From assembly GCA_951813295.1 (NCBI GenBank), contig CATOTI010000002.1, forward strand, positions 1,178,001-1,242,000: 64,000 nucleotides of DNA. Reading direction: 5' to 3'. Position numbers and translations under genes: made by a program. The notes beneath the pieces were generated by a model that was not told the origin of the DNA, searched no databases, and worked only from the letters and a program-made list of their open reading frames with translations. Source of the stretch: an uncultured Pseudomonadales bacterium (lineage in GTDB: Bacteria; Pseudomonadota; Gammaproteobacteria; Pseudomonadales; Azotimanducaceae). This document shows, in pieces, positions 44,944 through 53,558 of this stretch. The stretch's first letter is position 1, and every line of letters starts with the position of its first letter.

Positions 44944-47586
44944 TCAGCGTCGTACCACACCGCAGTCGGTCCTCCTGATGACGCGCCCGGATTGCGCGCC
45001 CGTCGCCTCACCTTCGTCGATCGCGAAATCACCGCTGACGAGCACGAAGCGCACGCCGCTCGCGTACGCCGTCGGGTTCTCGTAGGTGGCGTTCGAAGCA
45101 AACGCCGCGGGATCCCAGATCGCGACGTCCGCCTTCTTGCCCTTCGCCAAAACACCACGATCACAGAGCCCGAAGGTCTCGGCGACCAATCCGGAACTCC
45201 GATGGACGAACGCATCTGTCGACAGAACGCCGCGCTTACGGACGAATTCGCTGTACTTACGCGGGTAGGTGCCATATTTACGCGGGTGCCCGGTCGAGCC
45301 ATCCGATCCGGTCATGACCCAGTTCTTCGCCATCAAAGCTTCGATGTCGGCGTCGGTCATCATGAACGACGCAACGGCTGGATCACCCGCGCGGACAATC
45401 GCGAGCGCAGCGTCCAGTGCATCGACCTCGAGTTCACGAGCAATCGCTGCCAGGTTCTGGCCTCGATACGGTGAACGTCCCGTGATCAGCAAACGATCGG
45501 CGCCGCCGCGACGTTCGAGGTTTGCCAGCATGTCGGGGCGCAAGCGTTCGCCGAGATCGACATCGTCGAAGCGCGCGAGCATCGCCTCACGACCACCGTC
45601 GTGCGCCCAACGCGGCACGAGCGCGCTCGAGAGCCGCGTGCCCGACGCGAGCCACGGGTACTGATCCGCGGTGACGCGAACGCCTTCGCGCCGCGCGGCT
45701 TCAACGAGGCGAATGATCTCCACCGCCTCGCCCTGGACGGACGGCCCGAGCGCCTTGATGTGCGCGATGTGCACGTTCGCACCGCTCGACCGACCAATCT
45801 CGATCGCTTCTCCCACCGCGCTCAAGAGCCCGATCGTATAGTCGGCCTCGTCACGAAGATGCGTGTCGTATACCCCATCAAACTCGCCCACCACCGTGGC
45901 GAGACGCGTTACCTCTTCGGTCGTCGCGAAGCTTCCGGGCGCGTAGAAGAGTCCGGACGAAAGGCCCAGCGCGCCCGCGGCCATGTCCTCGACCAGCGCC
46001 GCAACCATTGCTTCGGCTTCCTCCTCCGTCGGCGCGCGATCGTCCAGACCGACGAATTCCGAGCGCAACGCGCCGTGGCCGCGAAAGAGGCCCACATTGG
46101 TTCCCGGGCGGTTGGCGTCGATCGTCGAAGCCGCATCGATGAAACGCTGGCCGCCACCATCATTGCCGACGAAGACTGTCGTGACGCCTTGGTGTAGATA
46201 GGCGAGGTTCACGCTCGAAACAGGTGACAGGAGATCGATGTCCGTGTGGGTATGCGGATCGATAAAGCCCGGGGTGACGAAAAGCCCGCGCGCATCGATC
46301 GTACGCGTCGCCGCTATCTCGTCGTCACCGATGTAGACGATCCGATCACCGTTGATCGCAACGTTGGCGACGTGCCCCGGCGTGCCGCGCCCATCGATCA
46401 CATGGCCGCCCTTGATCAGCAGATCGACACCCGATGGATAGGGATGAATCACGTCGACGAAGGCACTCGCGAGCGATCGGGCCGAGCGTCGTATGTCTTC
46501 TCGCGGCGTCGTGTCGCCGACTTCGTAGGTGATCGCGGGTACGCCGAAGCGGGCATGCATGTAGTTCTTCGACGTCCCTGACAACGTCGTCCGTCGCTTG
46601 GCGTTCTCGAGCGAATAGCTGCCGAGCGCGGCCGCCGCGCCAAGCCATGCACCAGCAAAACGACGCGGTGCGGTCGAGAACCCGTCGTCCTGTGTATAGA
46701 AGACGTTGCGGAACGTCGAATGGAAGTCGAAGAAGGCGCGTACCGATGCGTCGCCCGCCAGGCGATCGATCAGGTCTCGAAGCGCCCGTGTTTCCGGCTG
46801 CGAGAACGCCCGCCAATCTCGGTTGAGATCGAGGCCACCGAAGTTCTGGCGCCAATAACCCGCATCGACGCCGTCCGGATTCACCAACGGCACGACCACT
46901 AGATTCGTGTCCGCATGGAACGCGCAGAACCCACAACGATCACCTTCGTCTTCCAGCAGCGTCTCGACGAACGCCACGAGCGCGATCGCGCCCGTGACTT
47001 CCGGTGGATGTTGGCGACCGATCAGGAGAACGACGTTTTCCGCGCCCGGGTTGGTCGCCAACCCCCAGATTTCTCGTCCACCGCGGCTTCGACCGACTTC
47101 GAATCGCTTACCGCGGGGCAGCTTCACGAGCAATGCGTCGAGCCAGTCGTCGTAAAAGGTGCTCGTCATGAGTTCCTGCGCGGCGATCAGTAGCGGTTCA
47201 TCTCGCTCGAGAGCGAGGGGGATTGTGATCCGGCTGCCATCGGACTCGACGACTGGATCGAGCAGGCGCCAAGTTTCGCCATCCGAGCTCATCTTCGGGC
47301 GATACCGGTGACGGTGATCGCCGTAGTCGATGACGATCTCGACGGCCCCCTCACCTTCCACCCGAAACGCATACCAGGGACTCGGGTTGACGGGTTCGTC
47401 TTCGGGGCTGAGGCTCAGCACCACGCGACGATCGCTCACGACCCGGCACTCGCCGGCCGCGCCGCCGGCGAAGTCGGCTGTCACCATGATCAGTGGTGTG
47501 GCACAAACCGCAACGCCTTGCGTTACCGTCGCAGCGAGCACGTTCGGCATCAGCACGAGCAACGCGAGAGTCACCACGGGTTTCAT
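44944..47586 (-). CDS. fusion of M14 zinc carboxypeptidase and N-acyl-D-amino-acid deacylase domains
   Basis: An 880-residue exported protein with a signal peptide (MKPVVTLALLVLMPNVLA). A beta-rich lead precedes an M14 carboxypeptidase domain, about residues 150-385, with zinc ligands His193 and Glu196 (GRQHPPEVTG) and His289 (FFDFHSTF) and a likely catalytic Glu355 (ITYEVGD). From about residue 386, DLLIKGGHVIDGRGTPG begins a full D-aminoacylase-type amidohydrolase with metal His445/His447 (PHTHTD) and SDGSTGHPRKYG near the end. Both halves look complete. It may trim peptides and deacylate D-amino acids, perhaps from cell-wall material. Confidence 0.85.
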   Translation of the reverse strand: MKPVVTLALLVLMPNVLAATVTQGVAVCATPLIMVTADFAGGAAGECRVVSDRRVVLSLSPEDEPVNPSPWYAFRVEGEGAVEIVIDYGDHRHRYRPKMSSDGETWRLLDPVVESDGSRITIPLALERDEPLLIAAQELMTSTFYDDWLDALLVKLPRGKRFEVGRSRGGREIWGLATNPGAENVVLLIGRQHPPEVTGAIALVAFVETLLEDEGDRCGFCAFHADTNLVVVPLVNPDGVDAGYWRQNFGGLDLNRDWRAFSQPETRALRDLIDRLAGDASVRAFFDFHSTFRNVFYTQDDGFSTAPRRFAGAWLGAAAALGSYSLENAKRRTTLSGTSKNYMHARFGVPAITYEVGDTTPREDIRRSARSLASAFVDVIHPYPSGVDLLIKGGHVIDGRGTPGHVANVAINGDRIVYIGDDEIAATRTIDARGLFVTPGFIDPHTHTDIDLLSPVSSVNLAYLHQGVTTVFVGNDGGGQRFIDAASTIDANRPGTNVGLFRGHGALRSEFVGLDDRAPTEEEAEAMVAALVEDMAAGALGLSSGLFYAPGSFATTEEVTRLATVVGEFDGVYDTHLRDEADYTIGLLSAVGEAIEIGRSSGANVHIAHIKALGPSVQGEAVEIIRLVEAARREGVRVTADQYPWLASGTRLSSALVPRWAHDGGREAMLARFDDVDLGERLRPDMLANLERRGGADRLLITGRSPYRGQNLAAIARELEVDALDAALAIVRAGDPAVASFMMTDADIEALMAKNWVMTGSDGSTGHPRKYGTYPRKYSEFVRKRGVLSTDAFVHRSSGLVAETFGLCDRGVLAKGKKADVAIWDPAAFASNATYENPTAYASGVRFVLVSGDFAIDEGEATGAQSGRVIRRTDCGVVRR

Positions 47587-47705
47587 CGCTCGGCGCCAAA
47601 GAAACGCTCGACGGTTTCGCCCACCACGCGCTGTAGATGAATCACATCACCCCGCGTGACCTCACGATAGGCATCGTCAGTGCCGCCAGTTCCTCGGAGG
47701 ATCAT
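47583..47705 (-). CDS. possible small ORF coupled to the carboxypeptidase fusion
   Basis: A 40-residue ORF (MILRGTGGTDD to VGETVERFFGAER) whose TGA overlaps the ATG of the fusion gene (ATGA). The spacing resembles a leader or small upstream gene; codon use looks ordinary. I do not recognise the protein, and chance cannot be excluded. The rest of 47706-47839 holds no gene I can support. Confidence 0.25.
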   Translation of the reverse strand: MILRGTGGTDDAYREVTRGDVIHLQRVVGETVERFFGAER

Positions 47706-47839
47706 GTCTCTACTCTTCAAAACTGAGGCCATGAAAACACGCACGACGAGCGCCTCGTAGAAAAAATCAAAACGCTTGCATCCAAAACGCACGCCCGAGG
47801 GATCTTTAGATACAAACCCCGAAAAAAACGGACGGACGA

Positions 47840-48262
47840 ATGGAAATACTCGATACCGGTGCCGGTCTCGCCGCCCTCGGATTCTGGATCTTCATCGGCA
47901 TGGCGGTCTTCTCCAGCGCGTGGGGCGACGTCAGGAAACGCGAAGGCAATCACGAAACGTTGCGCCGCATCGTCGAGAGCGGCCACGAGATCGACGCCGA
48001 ACTCGCCCACCAGTTGCTGGAACTCACCAGCGACCAACGCAACACGGCACGCGACCTCAACGTCGGCGGCGTGATCATGCTGCCAACAGCGCTCGGGCTC
48101 GCCATCCTCGGTTGGGCGATGTCGATGATCCTCGCCGAGGAGCTCTTGTTCATCACCTTCGGCGTCGCGCCACTCGTCGCGCTCATCGGATTTGGTCTGC
48201 TCGCCGCGGCGCACCTCGTCCGACGGGAGCAGGCCGATGACTACCTCGACGATTCGTTCTAA
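47840..48262 (+). CDS. membrane protein, DUF6249-like
   Basis: A 140-residue protein with an N-terminal helix (LAALGFWIFIGMAVFSSAWG), a soluble charged stretch, and two C-terminal helices around LPTALGLAILGWAMSMILAE and LLFITFGVAPLVALIGFGLL. RREGNHETLRRIVESGHEID-like wording resembles the DUF6249 membrane proteins that often travel with ECF sigma genes. It lies 5 bp upstream of the sigma gene and may sense or transmit an envelope signal. The family match is by eye only. Confidence 0.75.
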   Translation: MEILDTGAGLAALGFWIFIGMAVFSSAWGDVRKREGNHETLRRIVESGHEIDAELAHQLLELTSDQRNTARDLNVGGVIMLPTALGLAILGWAMSMILAEELLFITFGVAPLVALIGFGLLAAAHLVRREQADDYLDDSF

Positions 48263-48267
48263 GCAGC

Positions 48268-48813
48268 ATGGCCGCGCCCGCGAGCTTCGAAAATCAGGAC
48301 GAGGCGCTGATCGCCGCCCTCGCGAAGCTCGGGGATCACGATGCCTTCAGCGAGTTGGTCCGACGACGCCAGTCGATCGTGCGCTCGACGCTCAGACGCT
48401 ATTGCGGGGACGCAGCGCTCGCCGACGACCTGGCACAGACGGCGTTTCTGAGCGCATGGCGCAACATCAAAAAGCTCAAAGATCCACGTACGTTCGCCGG
48501 CTGGCTGAAGCGAATCGTGCTCAACACGTGGCTCAACGAGCTCAAGAAAACGAAGGCTATCGACGAGCTACCGGCTGTTGCGGCCGAAGCCGCAAGCGAC
48601 GATCAGGTGAGCCGAATCGATCTCGATCGAGCGCTCGAGACGCTCTCCAAGCGGGCCCGGCTCTGTGTAGTGCTGGCGCACTACGACGGATTGAGCCACC
48701 AGGCGATCGCCGATCGAACCGGGATCCCGCTCGGGACGGTGAAGTCCGACGTTCGTCGCGGCCTGATCGAGCTGAAGTCCCGGCTGCCCGACTATGCCGA
48801 GGCCGATGAATGA
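48268..48813 (+). CDS. ECF-type RNA polymerase sigma-70 factor
   Basis: A 181-residue sigma factor with regions 2 and 4 only. Region 2 includes LIAALAKLGDHDAFSELVRR and DLAQTAFLSAWRNIKKLKDP. Region 4 shows LCVVLAHYDGLSHQAIADRTG and GTVKSDVRRGLIELKSRL, a helix-turn-helix for the -35 box. It sits between a membrane protein and a small membrane protein that could be its anti-sigma factor, and 0.7 kb upstream of the TonB-dependent receptor that may be its target. Confidence 0.9.
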   Translation: MAAPASFENQDEALIAALAKLGDHDAFSELVRRRQSIVRSTLRRYCGDAALADDLAQTAFLSAWRNIKKLKDPRTFAGWLKRIVLNTWLNELKKTKAIDELPAVAAEAASDDQVSRIDLDRALETLSKRARLCVVLAHYDGLSHQAIADRTGIPLGTVKSDVRRGLIELKSRLPDYAEADE

Positions 48814-48828
48814 ACACGGAAGCCACCC

Positions 48829-49152
48829 ATGAATGACACGGAAGAGAACTTGCGCAACGAGCAGCCGGCACCGGTCGCCGACGAGGGGTTCAGTGAACGC
48901 GTCGTCACGCGGGCGGCCGGGCTCAAGCGCCGCCGTATCTTCGCGCGGATCGCGCTCGGTCTTGTCGTCACCGTCGCCGCCGCACCGCTACGCGAATACG
49001 CCCTGACGGTCTCCGAACTCGTCGTCACCGCGTTGGTGGCAATCCCCCCCGGTCTGCTTTCTGTCCTCCTCGCGCCGATCAACTCCGTGGGCGCGGTTCT
49101 CGCCTTCGCGCTGTTCGTTCTGCGGCTTTTCTACCGGCGCTTCTTTGCCTGA
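48829..49152 (+). CDS. small membrane protein, possible anti-sigma partner
   Basis: A 107-residue protein: an acidic cytoplasmic N-terminus (NDTEENLRNEQPAPVADE), then membrane segments near residues 37-60 and 62-100. It starts 15 bp after the sigma gene. Lying right after an ECF sigma gene with a soluble head and membrane tail fits an anti-sigma factor, but no zinc-binding motif (HxxxCxxC) is present and I do not recognise the family. Confidence 0.65.
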   Translation: MNDTEENLRNEQPAPVADEGFSERVVTRAAGLKRRRIFARIALGLVVTVAAAPLREYALTVSELVVTALVAIPPGLLSVLLAPINSVGAVLAFALFVLRLFYRRFFA

Positions 49153-49477
49153 TCGGGACACCCGCGCGATCGCGTATCCGCGACCGATCGTCGCACACGA
49201 TCCACATAACCCTTGATGTAACCGTATCGAATATGGTTATTACGCAATCGTTACAACATCGGTACACGCGGGTCGACTGTCGAGAACGGAAATGTATGGG
49301 GACAACCCGTTCGACTCCGCATAAGTGCCTGAATTTATGACCGTTCTCGACGTTCGCCGAGAATTCCGGGGGCCCTGACGGGCTCACCTGGCCAATGGCG
49401 CGACATCGCTCACTCGATCGCGACACCGCGACCGGGGATGAAAATCTATTGTCTCGATCTTTCTTCCGGGAGGAGAA
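49153..49477. promoter_or_regulatory. upstream region of the TonB receptor with a perfect 11-bp inverted repeat
   Basis: This 325-bp gap holds no gene. It contains a perfect inverted repeat, GTCGAGAACGG at 49279-49289 and CCGTTCTCGAC at 49341-49351, separated by 51 bp, inside an AT-richer stretch (ATGGTTATTACGCAATCG) that stands out from the GC-rich surroundings. It could be an operator looped by a dimeric regulator, or a transcript-level structure. A ribosome site GGGAGGAGAA sits just before the receptor ATG. Confidence 0.5.
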
Positions 49478-52354
49478 ATGAACTTTCGCAGAACGCTGCT
49501 GCGTTGGTGCGGCTTATGCGTCGCTATCGCCGCACCGCCCGCGCTCGCACAGTCCGCCGATTCCGATGACGAGGGCTCCGGCCAACGCATCGAAGAGGTG
49601 ATGGTGACCGCGGAGCGACGCGAGTCGTCCGTACAGGACACCTCGATCTCGATCACCGCCTTCACCGATCAAATGCTCGATGACTTCGGTATCCGCAACC
49701 AGACCGACCTGCAGAACATGGTCCCCGCGACCACGATTCAGCCGTATGACTCCGCCATCCGAGGGGTCGGCCGAAACTTCCGCAACCTCGGCGGCGACCC
49801 AGGCGTGGCTACCTACATGAACGGGGTCTACTCCGAGGACCTCTACACCGCGACCATCGGTTCTTTCTGGGACATCGATCGAATCGAAATCCTGAGGGGT
49901 CCGCAGGGCACGTTGTACGGCCGTAACGCCGTCGGCGGCGCCATGAACTTCCTCTACAAGAAGCCGACGGATCAGTTCGACTACGCCTTCAAGACGATCG
50001 TGGCGGACTACAACACGCTCGACTTCTACGGCATGGTCTCGGGTCCTCTCGTCCAAGACGTCCTGACCACGCGCCTGACCTTCTCGTCGCGTTCGCACGA
50101 CGGCTGGATCGAAGAACGTGGCCAGGGTCCGGATCTCGACAGCGGTGACGAGACGAACGTCGCGCTGCAGTTCAACCTGCGCCTGTCGGATTCGATGGAC
50201 GTCAACATCCGTCAGAACCGGGCCGACGTCGACCGCGTCTTCGGTGGCGCCGACGGTGGCGGTCTGATCATGCTCGAGGGCGAGAACGCCATCGTTCCCG
50301 GCGGCGATCGCCTGAGAAACTACGATGTGCAAAGTCACGGCATCCGTGCGGTCGATACGACAGTGACGGATTTCTTCGACTCCCGTTTCGTCGACCCGTC
50401 CATGCCCGTCCTCACCTACACGAACCCGACGACTGGCGCGCCGCTGATCGCACAACGGATTCGCCCGGGGATCGACTCGACCGTCGGTTCCGGTTTCCCG
50501 AACCACGGTCGCCACGTCAACCGTGATCCGAGCGAGTGCGTTTTTCTCGATCGCAAGGACATCAAGGGGGACGATCTGTGCGCCTTCACCAACGGTCTCA
50601 ACTCGGAGGTTTTCGAGCAGCAGGGAACGCAGGTTGAATTCACGTGGGACATGAATGACCGCTACACGGTCAAGTACATCTACGGCTACAACGACCTGAT
50701 CTATCACCGCGTCACGGACGACGATTCGGTCGCCAGCCTCGTCGACGACCGCCAGTTCTACGTGAACCACGAAGCGGAATACGTCTCGCACGAGTTGCAG
50801 CTCTTCTGGGACCTTTCCGACACGATGACGTTCACTTCGGGCGTCTTCTTCTATGACGCGCAGATCGATCAACGCTACGACTTCTACACCTCGACGGAAT
50901 CGGCGCAGTTCATGGACCTCCACTGGGGCCACGACAACATCCTCTCGCAGATCGCGCCGGGCCTGATTCCAGGTGATCCACCACTCATGTTCCTCGCGGG
51001 TTCACCGAGTCCGCAGCGCGTGTACGGCGCCCGGGACAACGCCAACGCCGCCGGTGCCGGCGTGGGCCAGTTCGTCGCAGCCGTGGGCACCTGGGCCGGT
51101 GACAACACGCTCGATCTCGTCAAGCACGGCAACGTACCGACGCCCGGATCCGACCTCCACGGTGCCAACAAAACGCTGCGGGAAGCCTTTGCGGCGTACA
51201 CGCAAGGCGTCTGGGACATCAACGAAGACTTCACGCTGACCTTGGGTGTTCGCTGGGCTTACGACGACGTCGAAGGCCAAGAGAACTACGTCCAGTACGC
51301 CGAAACGATGGGTGTATTGGACGCATTCGGCATGCCGCTGGGTGTCGCCAATATCCTTCGTGGCGCACTCGACCCGGTCACGCTCGAGCCGACCGGCGCC
51401 GTGGACCCGTGGCTCTCCGGCACGCCGATCACGTTCGGCGCACACCGTGCGCTCGAGCGACGCGACGAGAAGGCCACCTTCCGCGTAAACCTCGACTACA
51501 ACATCACGGATGATTCACTCATCTATGTGAACTGGACACAGGGCTACCGGTCGGGTGGTTTCAACCTCACCTTCTTCAGCCAGACGGCCCAGTTCGAGCC
51601 CGAGGAGCTGAACGCCTACGAGATCGGCTACAAGTCGCAATTCTTCGACAACTCGCTGCAATTGAACGCCGCCATCTACCGCTACGACTACGAGTCGATT
51701 CACACGCGCACCGAAGAAGCCTGCCCGCCGCAATTCGGCCTCGACAGCCTCGACAGCGTCTGTGCCATCGGTATCACGTCGACCACCTCGATCGAAGCGG
51801 CGCCCGGCGCCGAAGTAAACGGCCTGGAAGCCGAAGTCCTCTGGCTCGCCACCGAGCGGCTCACCCTCGGCGGAAACCTGAGCTACACCGACTCCGAGTA
51901 CACCGAGTCGTTCCTGATCATCGACGGTGCCGACCCGACCACCCCGGCGGTTCTGTACACGCTGGAGACGAACCCGGATCGCGCACGCGACATCAAGGGC
52001 AACCAACTCCTCCAGGTTCCGGAATCAAAAGGCAGCCTCTGGGCAAGCTACAGCTTCGACATGGGTCAGACCGGCAACCTCGAAGTGCTCGCCAACTGGA
52101 GCTTCATCGACGACGTCTACTTCGCGGCTTACGAGTCCGAACTCGACAAAGCGCCCGGCTACTCCCGTCTGGACCTGCGTGCCACGTGGACCAGCCTCGA
52201 CCAGCGCTTGATCGTCGGCGGCTTCGTCAACAACGTCTTCGACGACATCGGCATCCGCCAGATCCTGCGCCACGGCGCGACCGACGGCTACCGTCGAACC
52301 GCCCAGGTGACTGAGCCTCGGGTGGTGGGGCTTGAGGTGACGTATAAGTTGTAG
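49478..52354 (+). CDS. TonB-dependent outer-membrane receptor
   Basis: A 958-residue receptor. Signal peptide ending at PALAQ, TonB box IEEVMVTAERR, plug domain with RIEILRGPQGTLYGRNAVGG, and a long beta-barrel with FRVNLDYNITDDSLIYVNWTQGYRSGGF and PEELNAYEIGYKSQFFDN. It ends in the amphipathic strand GLEVTYKL. It imports a bulky nutrient (siderophore, oligosaccharide, vitamin or steroid-like ligand) using the TonB system. The nearby ECF locus and a UUCG-loop terminator after the stop suggest a monocistronic, regulated gene. Confidence 0.93.
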   Translation: MNFRRTLLRWCGLCVAIAAPPALAQSADSDDEGSGQRIEEVMVTAERRESSVQDTSISITAFTDQMLDDFGIRNQTDLQNMVPATTIQPYDSAIRGVGRNFRNLGGDPGVATYMNGVYSEDLYTATIGSFWDIDRIEILRGPQGTLYGRNAVGGAMNFLYKKPTDQFDYAFKTIVADYNTLDFYGMVSGPLVQDVLTTRLTFSSRSHDGWIEERGQGPDLDSGDETNVALQFNLRLSDSMDVNIRQNRADVDRVFGGADGGGLIMLEGENAIVPGGDRLRNYDVQSHGIRAVDTTVTDFFDSRFVDPSMPVLTYTNPTTGAPLIAQRIRPGIDSTVGSGFPNHGRHVNRDPSECVFLDRKDIKGDDLCAFTNGLNSEVFEQQGTQVEFTWDMNDRYTVKYIYGYNDLIYHRVTDDDSVASLVDDRQFYVNHEAEYVSHELQLFWDLSDTMTFTSGVFFYDAQIDQRYDFYTSTESAQFMDLHWGHDNILSQIAPGLIPGDPPLMFLAGSPSPQRVYGARDNANAAGAGVGQFVAAVGTWAGDNTLDLVKHGNVPTPGSDLHGANKTLREAFAAYTQGVWDINEDFTLTLGVRWAYDDVEGQENYVQYAETMGVLDAFGMPLGVANILRGALDPVTLEPTGAVDPWLSGTPITFGAHRALERRDEKATFRVNLDYNITDDSLIYVNWTQGYRSGGFNLTFFSQTAQFEPEELNAYEIGYKSQFFDNSLQLNAAIYRYDYESIHTRTEEACPPQFGLDSLDSVCAIGITSTTSIEAAPGAEVNGLEAEVLWLATERLTLGGNLSYTDSEYTESFLIIDGADPTTPAVLYTLETNPDRARDIKGNQLLQVPESKGSLWASYSFDMGQTGNLEVLANWSFIDDVYFAAYESELDKAPGYSRLDLRATWTSLDQRLIVGGFVNNVFDDIGIRQILRHGATDGYRRTAQVTEPRVVGLEVTYKL

Positions 52355-52378
52355 GCGGGGTTTTTTGGGTCCGTTCGA

Positions 52379-52408
52379 ACGGGGACTTCGGTCCCCGTTT
52401 TTCTTTTT
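52379..52408 (+). terminator. rho-independent terminator with TTCG tetraloop
   Basis: Eight-bp stem ACGGGGAC (52379-52386) with GTCCCCGT (52391-52398) closing a TTCG loop, followed by TTTTTCTTTTTC. The stable C(UUCG)G loop and T-tract directly downstream of the receptor stop make a convincing terminator. It also borders the right end of the repeat element. Confidence 0.85.
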
Positions 52409-52650
52409 CTTGCGGGGGCTTTGCCCCCGCCGGATCGGCGCTGAGTCTGAGTTGGCTGATGGGAGAGTCACGCCGCGCGCGAGCCGCTTCGCGGCTCGTC
52501 GGCAGTTTTTGCGGACGCAAAAACTGCTGAGGCGTTGTCGGGCGCTTTGCGCGCAGGGGCCCCGGTGGTGGGCGTGTTCGCCGGAAGGCGCTGTTCGATA
52601 TCCTGGGAAACGTTGACTAACCGGAGGAGGAGGCTGGATTGCAGCTTGCT
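52403..52650 (-). repeat. hairpin-rich repeat, short unit D (locus 2)
   Basis: About 248 bp in the orientation opposite to units A and C. The end hairpin at 52412-52430 is GCGGGGGC/GCCCCCGC with loop TTT; the other units have GTGGGGGC/GCCCCCAC, so the stem has changed on both sides and still pairs. Internal hairpins are at 52480-52498 (GAGCCGC/GCGGCTC) and 52502-52527 (GCAGTTTTTGC/GCAAAAACTGC); these replace the different hairpins of A and C. It is directly joined to unit B and lacks the CTAGGGG end hairpin, like unit C. Confidence 0.85.
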
Positions 52651-53015
52651 CTTTCTTGTGGGGGCTCCGCCCCCACGCCCCCGCCGGATCGGCGCTGAGT
52701 CTGAGTTGGCTGATAGGAGAGTCACGTTGCGCGCCGGGGACCCCGGTGGTCGGCGTTTTCGCCGGAAGGCGCCGGTCGGTATCGAGCACGATTCGCAGGG
52801 TGTGCTGGGAAGCGTTTGCAGGATCCTGCATGCGCTCGATGTCCTGGAAAGAATTTGCAGGCTGATCGGTTCGCTACAGTCTTCCTAAGGGCAAATTAGT
52901 TCTAAAGCCGGCAAACCCCAATCAGCGAAATCGAGACTTAAGAGCCCGGCGCGGCAAAGCCGCGACGCGGGGGGGGTCCTAGGGGGGACCCGGAGGGTCC
53001 CCCTAGAAGAAAGAG
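52651..53015 (-). repeat. hairpin-rich repeat, full unit B (locus 2)
   Basis: About 365 bp, matching unit A in reverse orientation over most of its length, including the TTTCCAGGACATCGAGC core and both end hairpins (52658-52676 and 52979-53006). The terminal CTTTCTT-like ends are at 53007-53015 and about 52651-52657. It lacks the variable internal hairpins found in A, C and D. The left part is read as the last 40 or so codons of the GNAT gene at 52885-53547. Confidence 0.85.
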
Positions 53016-53547
53016 CCACTTCCAACAGGACGTAACGCTGCGCGCCATCCGAAAAAGCCGGTGTCGCCGTCAGTCCGAGGCGCTCGGCGAGGGCGATCGA
53101 GGGCCCGTTGTCGGGCTCGATGAAGGCTTCGATCGTCGTCGTACCACGCGCTTGTACCCAATTGATCGCCGCGGCCGAGGCTTCTCGCATGATCCCGGCG
53201 CCCCAGTAGGCGGGACAGAGGTGGTAGGCAATTTCCGCGCAGTCACCGAGCGAGTTGAATCCGACGGTGCCGGCGAAACCGGCATCGAGCTTCACGGCCC
53301 AACGAAATCCCCATCCGTCGGCGACCGCGCGGATCCAGAAGTCGATGATGCGATCGCTGTCGGCGATCGAGACGACCGGCGTCGGTACGAGCTGGCCGTC
53401 ATAGTCGCGCACCACGCCGGAAAACTCGCACACGGCGGGATCCGACCATAGCGTGTACATACCGGCCGAATCCGCCCAGGACAGCGGTTCGAGGACGAGC
53501 CTCGTCGTGCGGAGCGTGGGGATGGTGGGGTTGGTCGCGCCCGCCAT
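52885..53547 (-). CDS. GNAT (RimJ/RimL-type) acetyltransferase whose C-terminus is repeat-encoded
   Basis: A 220-residue protein. The first 180 residues are a RimJ/RimL-like acetyltransferase: PTLRTTRLVLEPLSWADS, GTVGFNSLGDCAEIAYHLCPAYWGAGIMREA and NGPSIALAERLGL. From about SSRGTLRVPPRTPP the chain is encoded by the left end of repeat unit B and stops inside it at 52885. The normal end was probably near YVLLEVAL. The extension is Arg- and Pro-rich and unlike the family. It may still be active if the tail is tolerated. Confidence 0.8.
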   Translation of the reverse strand: MAGATNPTIPTLRTTRLVLEPLSWADSAGMYTLWSDPAVCEFSGVVRDYDGQLVPTPVVSIADSDRIIDFWIRAVADGWGFRWAVKLDAGFAGTVGFNSLGDCAEIAYHLCPAYWGAGIMREASAAAINWVQARGTTTIEAFIEPDNGPSIALAERLGLTATPAFSDGAQRYVLLEVALSSRGTLRVPPRTPPASRLCRAGLLSLDFADWGLPALELICP

Positions 53548-53558
53548 CCCGCCCGACT

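Noticed and set aside
49514..50932. A 472-codon minus-strand ORF inside the TonB receptor gene
   Set aside because: It is antisense to a clear receptor with TonB box and plug motifs; long antisense frames are expected in GC-rich coding DNA and no family motif is visible.
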